A stretch of 64,000 bases of DNA, taken from Capsulimonas corticalis (GTDB taxonomy: Bacteria; Armatimonadota; Armatimonadia; Armatimonadales; Capsulimonadaceae). The notes below the pieces were generated by a model, which saw only the letters and a list, made by a program, of their open reading frames with translations, had not been told where the DNA came from and made no database searches. A program made the position numbers and the translations under genes. Of this stretch, positions 51,329 to 60,311 are shown piece after piece. Within the stretch, counting starts at the first letter, position 1. The number at the start of each line of letters is the position of its first letter. Location of the stretch: NCBI RefSeq assembly GCF_003574315.2, contig NZ_AP025739.1, forward strand, positions 2,914,001 to 2,978,000. Reading direction: 5' to 3'.

Positions 51329-53434
51329 TTATTCTTCGCTGAGCCAGAGGATCGCGGTGACGCCGCGCGGGTAGTATCGGCTTCCCAGCGCGCGTCCCGA
51401 AACCATCTGATCGCTCCAGGCCCAGTAGCTGAGTTCGGGATCCAGAAGCCATTCGACATGCGCGGCGTCGGCGTTCGCCGTCACCATCGCGTGATCGATC
51501 CCAAGCACGGCCCGCGCGACGTGCTGCGCCAAATAGATCTTGCTCAGCCAGGAGTTATTGCTGGTCGAGGAAAGCTTCCAGCCTCCATCTGGGAACAAGC
51601 AAACGCCGGGTTTGAGGACGTTCTGGAAATGTGTCTTCAGAGCGCCGAGGAGATTTCCGAAGCGTCCTTCTGGATCGAGGGCGTCGCGGTCGCCATGGAA
51701 GTGGGGAAACACAAGTCCTTCGATGGCGGAGAGGATGCGGGCCGTGTTGCCTTCGCCGATCACTGCCGGGATGCAGCAGCCTTCCAGGGATTGCGCGATC
51801 GTGCGCGCGCAAAGATCGGCCTGCCGTCCCGATGTCCGCGCGAGGTCCGCGCGGCCCTGCGCCGCGAACAAGCGCTCCAGAGCGACATACGACGCCCATG
51901 TCTTGACGCCCATGTAGACGTTATTGCGCGCCTGCCCGAGCGACTTGTCCAGGCTGTCATAGGTCGTGATCTCGGCGCCGTGATCCGTGCGGCTGCTGTC
52001 GAGGCCCATCAGTCCATTGCGCTGCTCCGGATCCGGGTGATCGCGGTTCAGCAGGCTTTGCAGGCACTCTTCAAAGATGGAAAGACGGCGCGCAAGCCAC
52101 GGCTGATCGTCGGTATATGCGACATAGGTCGTGGCGCAGCAGAGCCAGTTGACGAGCTGCTCGTGCGTCATATGCGAAAAGCAGCCGTCGAGCCCCGTCT
52201 TCTCGTAGCACGAGTGGCCGGGACGGGAGAAGACATTCGCCACCCCCATATCGTGCGTGAAGCTAAGTCCGCCGGGATACAGGGCCGTGTCGCCCGGGAA
52301 ATGGACTTCGTCCCGGTAGCTGTAGGTCTCGATGAACTGATCCAGAACGTTGCGCACGGCCCAGGGATTCATCTTCAATTCGAAGAAGAGATGGTCGACG
52401 GTCAGATCGAACGTGTTGATCATTCGATACTCGCCCTCATTGACCACCCAGAGCGCCTCGCCGTCGCGATCCAGCATCTCGGTGCTGGCGCAGTACCCTC
52501 GAATGGCGTGCGCCAGCATAAAACGCTGATCTTCGGAAAGCCGGCTGTGGGCGAGGAGATCGTCCGACGCCTTCGACGCGGCCAGGATCTCCGGCGCGGC
52601 GCCAAGCGCATACGCGGCGACATCCTCAATCCGGTCAAACAGACGCGTGTAATAGTACGAGCAGTCGATGCCCGATGTGACGATCCCCCCGCGATAGAAA
52701 CAGACAGCGAACTCGAATGTCCGCCGCTCGCCGGCGGGGACATCCATCAACAGCGCCCCCGCGACGCCCAGGCCGAAATCGAGATTCTCCGAGCGTTCTT
52801 CGAGAATGTCCGTGAGACGAAACCCCAGTCCGCACCGCACGTCCGCGTCTTGTGTGGCGATCGCGAGATGTCGTCCCTGGCCGACGCCGCGAACGCCGTC
52901 CGCTTTTCCGTCCCCCAGCACGCGCATGGCGGAGTAGGGATCGTCGCCCTGAAACCCGAAAAAGGCGCGTCGGGAGTGAGCGCCGCGCGTGTTGTCCACC
53001 GTCAGCTCGCACAGGACCGCCGGGACGAGCGCGCGCCGCAGGTCTTCCCGCTCCGCCAATTCCGGATCGGGGATCGACCGCACGGGGGAATGAATCCGAA
53101 ACGTCAGATCGCCCGCGCTCCAGGTGTCCGTTCCCAGCTGAAACTCTCTGCGGATCCCGCCGCGCTCAAACGAACGCAGCTGCGCCGCGCTTGCGAGCGG
53201 CGCGTGCAGCCCCGCCTCATAACGCTCACTCTCGCTTCGGGCGGACACTTCCTCGTAAAACGGGAGCAGTTCATAGCGCAGCGGCTCTTCACTCTCCAGT
53301 CCAATGTAGATATTCTGGTTCGCCGGCCGGCCAAGCTCCAGCCCCAGACCGCCCGACGCGCCCGGAAAGCCCAGCGTGAAGCTGGCGAAAGCGCCGATAG
53401 GCGCATGATGCGTATTGAAAAAGATATTTTGCAT
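51329..53434 (-). CDS. GH52 beta-xylosidase
   Basis: A 701-residue intracellular xylosidase matching the well-known Geobacillus enzymes almost end to end. N-terminus: NIFFNTHHAPIGAFASFTLG. Then KAGD-type WSAGDLTFRIHSPV, ARRAFFGF-like HSRRAFFGFQGDDPY and FAVCFYRGGIVTSGID. The nucleophile Glu335 lies in WVVNEGEYRMINTFDLTVDH, the same residue number as in Geobacillus XynB; the acid-base Asp region is MGLDSSRTDHGAEITTYDSL. It ends YYPRGVTAILWLSEE. GH52 is a small family. The promoter and a half-operator are shared in style with the divergent DUF1559 gene. Confidence 0.95.
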   Translation of the reverse strand: MQNIFFNTHHAPIGAFASFTLGFPGASGGLGLELGRPANQNIYIGLESEEPLRYELLPFYEEVSARSESERYEAGLHAPLASAAQLRSFERGGIRREFQLGTDTWSAGDLTFRIHSPVRSIPDPELAEREDLRRALVPAVLCELTVDNTRGAHSRRAFFGFQGDDPYSAMRVLGDGKADGVRGVGQGRHLAIATQDADVRCGLGFRLTDILEERSENLDFGLGVAGALLMDVPAGERRTFEFAVCFYRGGIVTSGIDCSYYYTRLFDRIEDVAAYALGAAPEILAASKASDDLLAHSRLSEDQRFMLAHAIRGYCASTEMLDRDGEALWVVNEGEYRMINTFDLTVDHLFFELKMNPWAVRNVLDQFIETYSYRDEVHFPGDTALYPGGLSFTHDMGVANVFSRPGHSCYEKTGLDGCFSHMTHEQLVNWLCCATTYVAYTDDQPWLARRLSIFEECLQSLLNRDHPDPEQRNGLMGLDSSRTDHGAEITTYDSLDKSLGQARNNVYMGVKTWASYVALERLFAAQGRADLARTSGRQADLCARTIAQSLEGCCIPAVIGEGNTARILSAIEGLVFPHFHGDRDALDPEGRFGNLLGALKTHFQNVLKPGVCLFPDGGWKLSSTSNNSWLSKIYLAQHVARAVLGIDHAMVTANADAAHVEWLLDPELSYWAWSDQMVSGRALGSRYYPRGVTAILWLSEE

Positions 53435-53455
53435 GGTGGCTCTAAGTGCGTTTTT

Positions 53456-53504
53456 GTTAACGTTATATCGCTGTTATTATATCAGCCCCTTCGCCATTTG
53501 GCAA
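53456..53504 (-). promoter_or_regulatory. GH52 promoter with half-operator at the transcription start
   Basis: Leftward TTGCCA (53504-53499), a 17-bp spacer and TATAAT (53481-53476). At about +1 to +14 lies GATATAACGTTAAC (53469-53456), which matches 13 of 14 bases of the left part of the 22-bp palindrome at 53599-53620. The right half is degraded here. Confidence 0.7.
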
Positions 53505-53563
53505 CCACCAAATATCACGCGCGGAAGGCCGCAGTGTTCTCTTTGCCTCGGTAATAATTTTTG

Positions 53564-53620
53564 TTGACACAACGGCGAGACCGTTGTATAATGACCTTGA
53601 TATACCGTTAACGGTATATC
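53564..53620 (+). promoter_or_regulatory. Consensus promoter with two palindromes before DUF1559 no. 2
   Basis: TTGACA (53564-53569), a 17-bp spacer and TATAAT (53587-53592). Between the boxes ACAACGG and CCGTTGT (53569-53587) form a perfect inverted repeat with a 5-bp gap. At +1 begins a perfect 22-bp palindrome (53599-53620) whose left half is GATATACCGTT. Two regulators, or one regulator at two sites, could act here; the 22-mer looks like a LacI-family operator. LacI genes lie 1.3 and 2.4 kb downstream. Confidence 0.8.
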
Positions 53621-53689
53621 AGCCAGTCATCATTTCCCTTGACGAAGGCCGCCTGGGAGCGTCCTCGTGCTTCAAATGGAGGAACGAAT

Positions 53690-54598
53690 ATGTTTCGCAA
53701 ACACAACACCAAAACGAATTCAGGATTTACTCTCATCGAGCTTCTCGTTGTTATTGCCATCATTGCAATATTGGCAGCGATCCTTTTCCCGGTTTTTGCG
53801 CAGGCTCGCGAAAAAGCGCGCGCCATTGCGTGCCTGTCGAATATGAAGCAGCTTGGTCTGGGCGTAATGCAATACACGCAGGACAACGACGAAGGCCTGC
53901 CCAGCGGCACGAACGGATACGGCGGCGGCTCGGGGTGGGCCGGCCAGCTTTATACATATGTGAAGAGCAAAGGCGTCTTCCACTGCCCGAATGACTCGAC
54001 CGCTCCCGGGACGGCGGGCAGTCAACCCGGCGCTCCATCCTCCTATGGCCTTAACTCGAACTTTTCTTATGGCACGGCCTACTCTGGCTGCGCCGGGCCT
54101 CACGGATTCTGGACGCTTCCTAAGCTCAACGCGCCAGCGAAAACGGTGATGATTTTTGAGGTCCAGGGCAGTCAGAACTACGATGTCTCCACGGAGGTCG
54201 ATCCCAGCAATCCTAACAATACGCTCAATGGCTGCGGCGGTTCGCCCGCAGGCAATGGGACCGGTCAGCCCGGTTACAGCCTCTCGGCGCTGTCGGGGTA
54301 TGGTTCGCCGACCTTCGCCACCGGTTACACGAATGGGATCAACGCCTCCAGCGTCACGGGCGGGCTTGCGACTTACAACAATCAGCCGGCGGGTCGGCAT
54401 CAGGGCGGCGCCAACTATATGTTCGCGGACGGTCATGCGAAGTACTTGCTGCCGAGCAAAGTCTCGGCTGGCGTGAACAACTTCAATGGAGAAAACGCGA
54501 AGCAGGATTACAGCGATAACCATAATCCCTTGGCGGCGGGCACGAGCGGCGCCTTCGCGGACGGTTCGCAGCCGGCGGCGACTTACAGCTTGATCTGA
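53690..54598 (+). CDS. DUF1559 family pilin-like protein no. 2
   Basis: A 302-residue pseudopilin-like protein. The class III signal is [20 protein letters not shown], followed by [20 protein letters not shown] and [20 protein letters not shown]. The body is Gly/Asn/Ser-rich. The C-terminus carries [18 protein letters not shown] (H-x9-DG). GGAGG lies 7 nt before ATG 53690. It is driven by a consensus promoter overlapped by a 22-bp palindrome and is followed after 30 bp by a small lipoprotein gene, so its synthesis appears to respond to sugar-type signals. Confidence 0.93.
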   Translation: MFRKHNTKTNSGFTLIELLVVIAIIAILAAILFPVFAQAREKARAIACLSNMKQLGLGVMQYTQDNDEGLPSGTNGYGGGSGWAGQLYTYVKSKGVFHCPNDSTAPGTAGSQPGAPSSYGLNSNFSYGTAYSGCAGPHGFWTLPKLNAPAKTVMIFEVQGSQNYDVSTEVDPSNPNNTLNGCGGSPAGNGTGQPGYSLSALSGYGSPTFATGYTNGINASSVTGGLATYNNQPAGRHQGGANYMFADGHAKYLLPSKVSAGVNNFNGENAKQDYSDNHNPLAAGTSGAFADGSQPAATYSLI

Positions 54599-54628
54599 CG
54601 CCGAGCAATGCCGAGAAATATAGGAGCG

Positions 54629-54844
54629 ATGATGACACGAATTCGGGCAATATCATACGCTGCCGCGATCGTTGTGCTGGGCGTCCTTCCAATCGCGGGA
54701 TGCGGCGGCCGGACGGCGACGGGCAGCGCGCCGGCGGCTGCTACTCCGCAAAGCGAAGCTCAGACGCAGGCGGCGAAGTGGGATGCGCAGGCGGCCAATT
54801 TGAGGGCGGCGCAGCAGGCCCAGCAAAATGGGGCGCCGCGCTGA
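54629..54844 (+). CDS. Small lipoprotein paired with DUF1559 no. 2
   Basis: A 71-residue lipoprotein. The signal segment AISYAAAIVVLGVLPIAGCG has a lipobox IAGC. The mature part is short, Ala/Gln-rich and likely helical (AQTQAAKWDAQAANLRAAQQ). AGGAG sits just before ATG 54629 and 5 nt before ATG 54632; either may be the start. A similar small lipoprotein follows DUF1559 no. 3 (61710-61952), so the pairing is probably functional, for instance in assembly or anchoring of the pilin-like product. Confidence 0.75.
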   Translation: MMTRIRAISYAAAIVVLGVLPIAGCGGRTATGSAPAAATPQSEAQTQAAKWDAQAANLRAAQQAQQNGAPR

Positions 54845-54871
54845 AAGTTTGTGCATGATCGACATTTCCGT

Positions 54872-54908
54872 GAACCGATGATGGGATATCCCGTCATCGG
54901 TTCTTTTT
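54872..54908 (+). terminator. Rho-independent terminator after the lipoprotein gene
   Basis: GAACCGATGA pairs with TCATCGGTTC around GGGATATCCC, then TTTTT at 54904-54908. It separates the DUF1559-lipoprotein unit from the LacI genes. Confidence 0.9.
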
Positions 54909-54969
54909 GCACGTAACGCCTGTCTTTGGCCGTATAATAAAAGGATGAATACCGATCGAGTTTCCTTGC

Positions 54970-56019
54970 ATGGCTAAAAAAGGACCGACGATCAAGGATG
55001 TCGCCGCCCATGCCGGGGTCAGCGTGATGGCGGTCTCACGCGTCTGTAATCCGAACGGCGCCGGACAGGTCTCGGAGGCGATGCGTCGCAAGGTGATGGA
55101 GGCGATCGAGACGCTGGGGTATCGCCCGGACACTCTGGCGCAATCGTTGCGCCGGCGCCGGTCCGACACGGTGGGCTTCTATAGTAATTATCATGGGGCG
55201 TTTGTTTCGGATGATGAATTTGGGCGCAGCATCTTCACCGGTCTTCAGGATGCTTCGACGGAGCTTGAGCAGGATCTGCTGATCTTCACGGTCCCTGAGA
55301 CGCCGCAAGCGCCGAGCAAGATCGTGCATGAACTGAGCACGAGCAAAGTGGACGGCGTGATCTTCCTGCCGCGCGCCGGCGACGAGGAGCTGGCGAAACT
55401 GCTGATCGCCTCGCATCAAAATGTGATCGCGATTGGTGAAGCCATTTCCGGAATGACGTCGGTGACCGCGCAGGACATCGACGGCTCGCGTCGTCTTGCC
55501 GAGCACCTGCATTCGCGCGGGCACCGGCATGTGATGTATCGCCAATGCGGGTATGGCCTGGTGTCTGGAGAGCGTAGAGCGGCCTCGTTCCGGGCGGCGG
55601 CGGACGCGCTTGGCATGCAAGTTACGGGGACGCGGACGTCCAGCATCATGGACGATTTGGATGATGAGGAACGCGAGCGGATCCGAACCGCCCAGGACAG
55701 CAATCTGACGGCGATCGTGGGCTGGCGCGACATGTCGGCGGTGAAGGCGGTTGTTTATTGCCGGGAAATCGGCTTGCGAATTCCCACGGAGATGGCGGTC
55801 GCTGGGTTCGACGCCCTTACCCCGTTTCTCTGTCCGCCCGAAATTAATCTGACGACCATTGAAGTCGACTGGGCGCGGATCGCGAAGCGCGCGGTCGGCT
55901 ATGTCGTCAACGGCGGCGATTTTTCCGGGCCTGGCGAGCCCGGGGATGTGGTCGTCCATCGAGACGGCGCAGTGGAAATCGCGATCGATTGTCCGCTCGT
56001 GATCGGCAATACGACGTGA
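54970..56019 (+). CDS. LacI-family transcriptional regulator A
   Basis: A 349-residue regulator. The DNA-binding domain reads TIKDVAAHAGVSVMAVSRVC, followed by the hinge helix region RPDTLAQSLRRRRSD. The effector domain has GFYSNYHGAFVSDDEFGRSI, DGVIFLPRAGDEELAKLL and VAGFDALTPFLCPP. A -10 TATAAT lies at 54933-54938. ATG 54970 is the only sensible start. It is followed by a second LacI gene after 34 bp, so both are probably one transcript. One of them may bind the 22-bp palindrome upstream. Confidence 0.9.
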   Translation: MAKKGPTIKDVAAHAGVSVMAVSRVCNPNGAGQVSEAMRRKVMEAIETLGYRPDTLAQSLRRRRSDTVGFYSNYHGAFVSDDEFGRSIFTGLQDASTELEQDLLIFTVPETPQAPSKIVHELSTSKVDGVIFLPRAGDEELAKLLIASHQNVIAIGEAISGMTSVTAQDIDGSRRLAEHLHSRGHRHVMYRQCGYGLVSGERRAASFRAAADALGMQVTGTRTSSIMDDLDDEERERIRTAQDSNLTAIVGWRDMSAVKAVVYCREIGLRIPTEMAVAGFDALTPFLCPPEINLTTIEVDWARIAKRAVGYVVNGGDFSGPGEPGDVVVHRDGAVEIAIDCPLVIGNTT

Positions 56020-56053
56020 CCTGGGACGGCGCGAGGATAGGATCGAAATCGTG

Positions 56054-57067
56054 ATGGGGAAAAAGGCGCCGACACTCAAGGATGTCGCCCAGAGGGCCGG
56101 CGTCAGCCGGATGGCGGTGTCGGCGGTGATCAACAACATGCAGTCCACGGTGCGCGTGGCGCCGGCGACGCGCGAGCGGATCTTCGAGGCGATGGCCGAG
56201 CTGCGTTATCAGCCGAATGTGACCGCGCGCTCACTGCGCCGGCAGCAGACCGACACGATCGGTTTCTATAACGGGCACGGCTACATCGATATGCGCGATC
56301 CGTTCGCCCCGAGCGTCTTCCAGGGGCTTCAGTCCGCCGCGTCCTCGTTTTCCAATCACTTGCTGCTGTATAATGGTTTTCACTTGAAGGAGCAGGACGC
56401 CGTACGCCATAAGCTGCTGAGCAGCAAGGCCGACGGGGTGGTGATCTGGCCCGCGCCGGGCGATGAGGCCCTGGTGGCGTCGCTCGCGGGAACCGATAAG
56501 CCGCTGATCCAGTTCGCCGAAGCTTATCCCGGCCTGCCGGCCGTCGTCACCGACGATTACCGAGGCGCGCACGCGCTGGCCGCGCATCTAGCCGAGCGCG
56601 GACGCACGAATATCCTGTTCCGTCGCGGCGTCGCGCCATTACGGTCCGAGGTCGATCGGTATCAAGCCTTTGCCGACGCCGCCGGGGAATTCGGTCTTTC
56701 CCTCACCACGACCATGCCGGCGGACCGGTTCGACCACCTGACCGACCAGGAAAAAGAGCTGATCCGGCGCGGCTCGCCCGCCGGCCCATTCTCCGCCGTC
56801 GCCTGCTGGCACGACGCTTCGGCGATGCAGGTGATGCGGCACTGCTTGCGCGAAGGTATCCAGGTTCCGGACGACATCGCCCTCGCCGGCATCGACGGCT
56901 TCGCCTGGCGCGAATTCCCCCCGGAGCGCCCGCTGACGACGGTCGTGATCGACTGGTCGCTCCTCGCCCACCAATGCGTCGAACTGCTGATCGAACGCGT
57001 CCACGGCCGCGAAATCCCCGATCGCACCATTGTTCCGGGACGCCTGCGGATTGGGGCGACGACTTAG
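56054..57067 (+). CDS. LacI-family transcriptional regulator B
   Basis: A 337-residue regulator resembling LacI A: TLKDVAQRAGVSRMAVSAVI for the HTH, then QPNVTARSLRRQQTDTIGFY as hinge. The effector domain has DGVVIWPAPGDEALVASLAG and IALAGIDGFAWREFPPERPL. The similar EFPPE/LCPPE patch suggests A and B arose by duplication. GTG 56051 and ATG 56054 are adjacent starts; AGGA is 11 nt before the ATG. It converges with the GH3 gene across a MITE-like repeat. Confidence 0.9.
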   Translation: MGKKAPTLKDVAQRAGVSRMAVSAVINNMQSTVRVAPATRERIFEAMAELRYQPNVTARSLRRQQTDTIGFYNGHGYIDMRDPFAPSVFQGLQSAASSFSNHLLLYNGFHLKEQDAVRHKLLSSKADGVVIWPAPGDEALVASLAGTDKPLIQFAEAYPGLPAVVTDDYRGAHALAAHLAERGRTNILFRRGVAPLRSEVDRYQAFADAAGEFGLSLTTTMPADRFDHLTDQEKELIRRGSPAGPFSAVACWHDASAMQVMRHCLREGIQVPDDIALAGIDGFAWREFPPERPLTTVVIDWSLLAHQCVELLIERVHGREIPDRTIVPGRLRIGATT

Positions 57068-57077
57068 AAGAAGGAGG

Positions 57078-57244
57078 GGCCCTCACCCCCCTCCACCCGC
57101 AAGCGGGTACCCGGCTCTCCCAAAATTGGGAGAGGGGGAGTCAGAGTTTTAGTGATAAGATCTTTTGGATCAAAGATCCAAAATCTTTCTCTTAACCCTC
57201 TCCTAAGATTGGGAGAGGGTGGCCCGAAGGGCCGGGTGAGGGCC
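57078..57244. repeat. MITE-like dispersed repeat, copy 2
   Basis: A 167-bp relative of the element at 23075-23222, with ends GGCCCTCACCC and GGGTGAGGGCC. Shared interior: CTCTCCCAAAATTGGGAGAG, GGGGGAGTCAGAG, TTTGGATCAAAGATCCAAAA and TAACCCTCTCCTAAGATTGG. It has an extra CACCCGCAAGCGGGTA hairpin near its left end. It lies between convergent genes. Confidence 0.85.
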
Positions 57245-57255
57245 GCCTCCCGATC

Positions 57256-60255
57256 CTACCCCTTCTCCCCAAACACATCGAAGCTGTAGAGCGAGTAGCC
57301 GAACTGGGTCGCGCGCTTCTTGCCCAGCATGCGGACCCATCGCGCCTTGACCGGAGCAAATGAGATGGTTTCTAAGTCCCCCTGGCCTTTCGTGGTGGAG
57401 TAGACGGTTTTCCAGTCCTGGCCGTCGTCGCTGACCTGGATGTCGTAGGCTGACGCGTAGGCGGCTTCCCAAACGATGTTGACGCGCGCGACGGTGGTCG
57501 GCGCGCCCAGGTCCACGGCGATCCATTGCGGATCGGACGGGGCGGAGGACCAGCGGGTGCCGGAATCTCCGTCCACCGCGTATTCGGGCGGGGTGTCTTC
57601 GCCCGACTGTATGGAGGAGGCCAGGACGGGTTTGCCGGTCGCGAGCGATGGCTTGACCATCGGCGGGGCGGGGATTCCCATGCCAGGGACGGACTGCGTC
57701 CAGTCCGAAGTGAGGCGCAGGTCGGTTTTGAGCGGCAGGTCGCGGGAGGAGGCGCCGACTTCGACCTCGTAATTGCCGCCATCGGCCTTCCACTGCTTGC
57801 CGGCGACATCGCAGTACGCCAGATCCCGCGGCGTGAGGGTGAACGTGGCGGTTTTGGTTTCTCCGGGCTGGAGGGCGATCTTAGCGAAGCCCTTGAGCTC
57901 GCGGACGGGCTTGTCGATCTTGGGGCTGGGATCGTGGACGTAAAGCTCGGCGATCTCGGATCCGGCGCGCTGTCCCGTGTTCGTAATATCGGCGGTGACG
58001 GTCACCTGACCGCTGGACGAGAGTTCGGGCGTGGCGATCTTGATATTCGAGTATTTGAACGTCGTGTAGGAGAGACCGTAGCCGAAGGGATAGATCGGCG
58101 CGACCTGTTTTTTGTCGAAATGCCGGTAGCCGACGTAAATCCCCTCGTCGTAATGCACCACGTTCTTGACGCCGGGGAAGTTGCCGAAGTCCGGGTAATC
58201 TTCACGGCGCGCGGCGATGGTGTCGGTCAGCTTGCCGGAGGGGTTGACGTCGCCAAACAGGATCGCCGCCAGCGCGTCGCCGCCTTCTTCGCCGGGCAGC
58301 CAGGCTTCGACAACTCCCGGGACTTTGGGCAGCCAGTCCGCCATCAGCACCGGAGCGCCGTTGTTGAGCACGACGATCGTATTTTTGTTCGCGGCGGCCA
58401 CGGCGTGGACCAGTTCGGCCTGAACGCCATCGAGCGCCATCGACGACCGATCCGAGCCTTCGCCCTCATTCTGCGATCCGACAAAGACAATGGCGACATC
58501 GGATTTCTTCGCGGCCGCGATGGCGTCCGGGAACTGCGCGCCGCCGGGGAGGATCCAGTTCAGACGCAGCAGCGACCCGCCGGCGCCCTGATAGTAGTCC
58601 ACGCGGATATCGTACTGACGGCCCGCGACAAGATCGATCTTGCCGATGACCGGGGCGCCGCCGCTGTCGATCCAGTGATCGATAATGGTCTTGCCGTCGA
58701 TGACCAATCGACAGCCGTCGTCAGCCGCCAGGGCGAAGGTGTAAGATCCTGTCGCCGGCGCCGTCAGCTTCCCGGTCCATCGCACGCTGAACTTCGTCTC
58801 TCCGATCCCTTTGGGGCGCTGAGAGGAATCCCATTGGAATTGGAGCTGTGGATCGGTACGCGTCGCCACCGGCTTGCCTTTCAGCTCGGTATTGTCGAAA
58901 TACTGGCCGCGCAGGCCGTGCTGCTTTGAATCCGTATCGGGGCTCAGCGCGCTTTCGGGAACCACGGCGCTGCCTGAGCCGAGATCGGAGGCCGAGGCGT
59001 AGTTGATTTTGACCCGGTCGCCGGCGCGGTTTACGATGCCCTGATATCCCGAGACGCTGAAGTAAGGCGTGACTGTGGGGCTGCCGCCTGACGCAAACTG
59101 CCAGTTCTTGGCGCGCGGGCCGATCACGGCGATGGATTGCAGCTTGGCGGCGTCCAGAGGCAGGATGCCCCCCTCGTTTTTGAGCAGGACCATGCCCTTC
59201 TCCGCCGCTTCTTTGGCGAGGCGCTGATGTTCGGGAGAATCGACCACGCCGGCGTCGGGCGTGCGAGTCCCGTCGAGCAGGCCGACGCGGATCACCGTGC
59301 GCAGGATGCGCTTCACGGAGTCGTCGATCGCTTCCTGGCGCACCGTTCCGGCGCGCAGCGCTTTGGCGAGTTTATCGTGAGTGACAAGGCCCGGCCCCGG
59401 CATCTCCAGATCGTTTCCGGCGTTGACGACTTCCCCGGTCGCGTGCACGGCGCCCCAGTCGGACATGACCAGACCGTCAAAACCCCATTCGTTTTTCAGA
59501 ATTTCGGTCAGTAGATACCAATTGGCCGTCGCATGGTAGCCGTTGATCCGGTTATAACTGGACATGATCGTCCAGACATGGCCCTCGCGCACGGCGGCCT
59601 CAAATGCGGGCAGGTAGATCTCGCGCAGGGCGCGGTCGCCCACACGGACATCCACTTCGCCGCGGTCCACTTCTTCGTTGTTGCAGGCGAAGTGCTTGAC
59701 GCAGGCTCCGGCCCCCGTGCTCTGCATTCCCAGGATATAGGGAACGACCATCTGCGACGCCAGATACGGGTCCTCGCTCATATACTCCGAGTTGCGGCCG
59801 CCCAGCGGCGACCGGTGGATATTGACCGCCGGCCCCAGCATGACCTCGACCCCCGGTCCTTTGTTCAGCGCCTCCATACCGATGGCCTGACCGACCCGGC
59901 CGATCAGATCCCGGTCCCACGACGACGCGACACAAACGCCGCAGGGGAACGCCGTCGCCGGCCCCGTCGTGTCGTCCGGGCCGCCGCGCACGCCCGAGCC
60001 GGCGTCGGCCATCGCCATTGCCGGGACGCCCAGGCGCAGGATCGGCTGCGTGGTAAAGCCCGTCCCCGTGAGAAAGGAGAGCTTCTCATCCTGAGTCATC
60101 TTGCCGAACAGATCGCTGACCCGCGCCTCCAGCGGCGCGGTCCGGTCTTGGTAGGGGGAGATCGCCTGCGCGTGGGTCAATGTGACCGGAGCCAGGAGAG
60201 CGGCGGCGGCCAGCGTGAATCGTAGGAAGGAGCGTGCGGGAGCAAAAGAAGTCAT
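57256..60255 (-). CDS. Exported GH3 beta-glycosidase with PA14 and F5/8C (CBM32-like) domains
   Basis: A 999-residue secreted enzyme. Signal peptide: FTLAAAALLAPVTLTHAQ. The GH3 N-domain has VPAMAMADAGSGVRGG and KHFACNNEEVDRGEVDVRVG; the nucleophile is Asp266 in GLVMSDWGAVHATGEV. The C-domain is split by a PA14 domain (about 430-575: GLRGQYFDNTELKGKPVATR, YTFALAADDGCRLVIDGKTI). Then come a fibronectin-III-like domain (GSEIAELYVHDPSPKIDKPV) and a C-terminal F5/8 type C carbohydrate-binding domain (YAVDGDSGTRWSSAPSDPQW). It would trim beta-glucosides or xylosides outside the cell. Its promoter lies among the TGGCGCCA palindromes facing LacI C. Confidence 0.93.
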   Translation of the reverse strand: MTSFAPARSFLRFTLAAAALLAPVTLTHAQAISPYQDRTAPLEARVSDLFGKMTQDEKLSFLTGTGFTTQPILRLGVPAMAMADAGSGVRGGPDDTTGPATAFPCGVCVASSWDRDLIGRVGQAIGMEALNKGPGVEVMLGPAVNIHRSPLGGRNSEYMSEDPYLASQMVVPYILGMQSTGAGACVKHFACNNEEVDRGEVDVRVGDRALREIYLPAFEAAVREGHVWTIMSSYNRINGYHATANWYLLTEILKNEWGFDGLVMSDWGAVHATGEVVNAGNDLEMPGPGLVTHDKLAKALRAGTVRQEAIDDSVKRILRTVIRVGLLDGTRTPDAGVVDSPEHQRLAKEAAEKGMVLLKNEGGILPLDAAKLQSIAVIGPRAKNWQFASGGSPTVTPYFSVSGYQGIVNRAGDRVKINYASASDLGSGSAVVPESALSPDTDSKQHGLRGQYFDNTELKGKPVATRTDPQLQFQWDSSQRPKGIGETKFSVRWTGKLTAPATGSYTFALAADDGCRLVIDGKTIIDHWIDSGGAPVIGKIDLVAGRQYDIRVDYYQGAGGSLLRLNWILPGGAQFPDAIAAAKKSDVAIVFVGSQNEGEGSDRSSMALDGVQAELVHAVAAANKNTIVVLNNGAPVLMADWLPKVPGVVEAWLPGEEGGDALAAILFGDVNPSGKLTDTIAARREDYPDFGNFPGVKNVVHYDEGIYVGYRHFDKKQVAPIYPFGYGLSYTTFKYSNIKIATPELSSSGQVTVTADITNTGQRAGSEIAELYVHDPSPKIDKPVRELKGFAKIALQPGETKTATFTLTPRDLAYCDVAGKQWKADGGNYEVEVGASSRDLPLKTDLRLTSDWTQSVPGMGIPAPPMVKPSLATGKPVLASSIQSGEDTPPEYAVDGDSGTRWSSAPSDPQWIAVDLGAPTTVARVNIVWEAAYASAYDIQVSDDGQDWKTVYSTTKGQGDLETISFAPVKARWVRMLGKKRATQFGYSLYSFDVFGEKG

Positions 60256-60311
60256 GTTTCAACGGAGCCTTTCGGAGATATTGGTTCTCTTCGCCATGAT
60301 GCCGGCGTGCG

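Noticed and set aside
51458-53554. 698-codon rightward open frame opposite GH52
   Set aside because: GH52 is unmistakable on the other strand; this frame results from codon-position GC bias.
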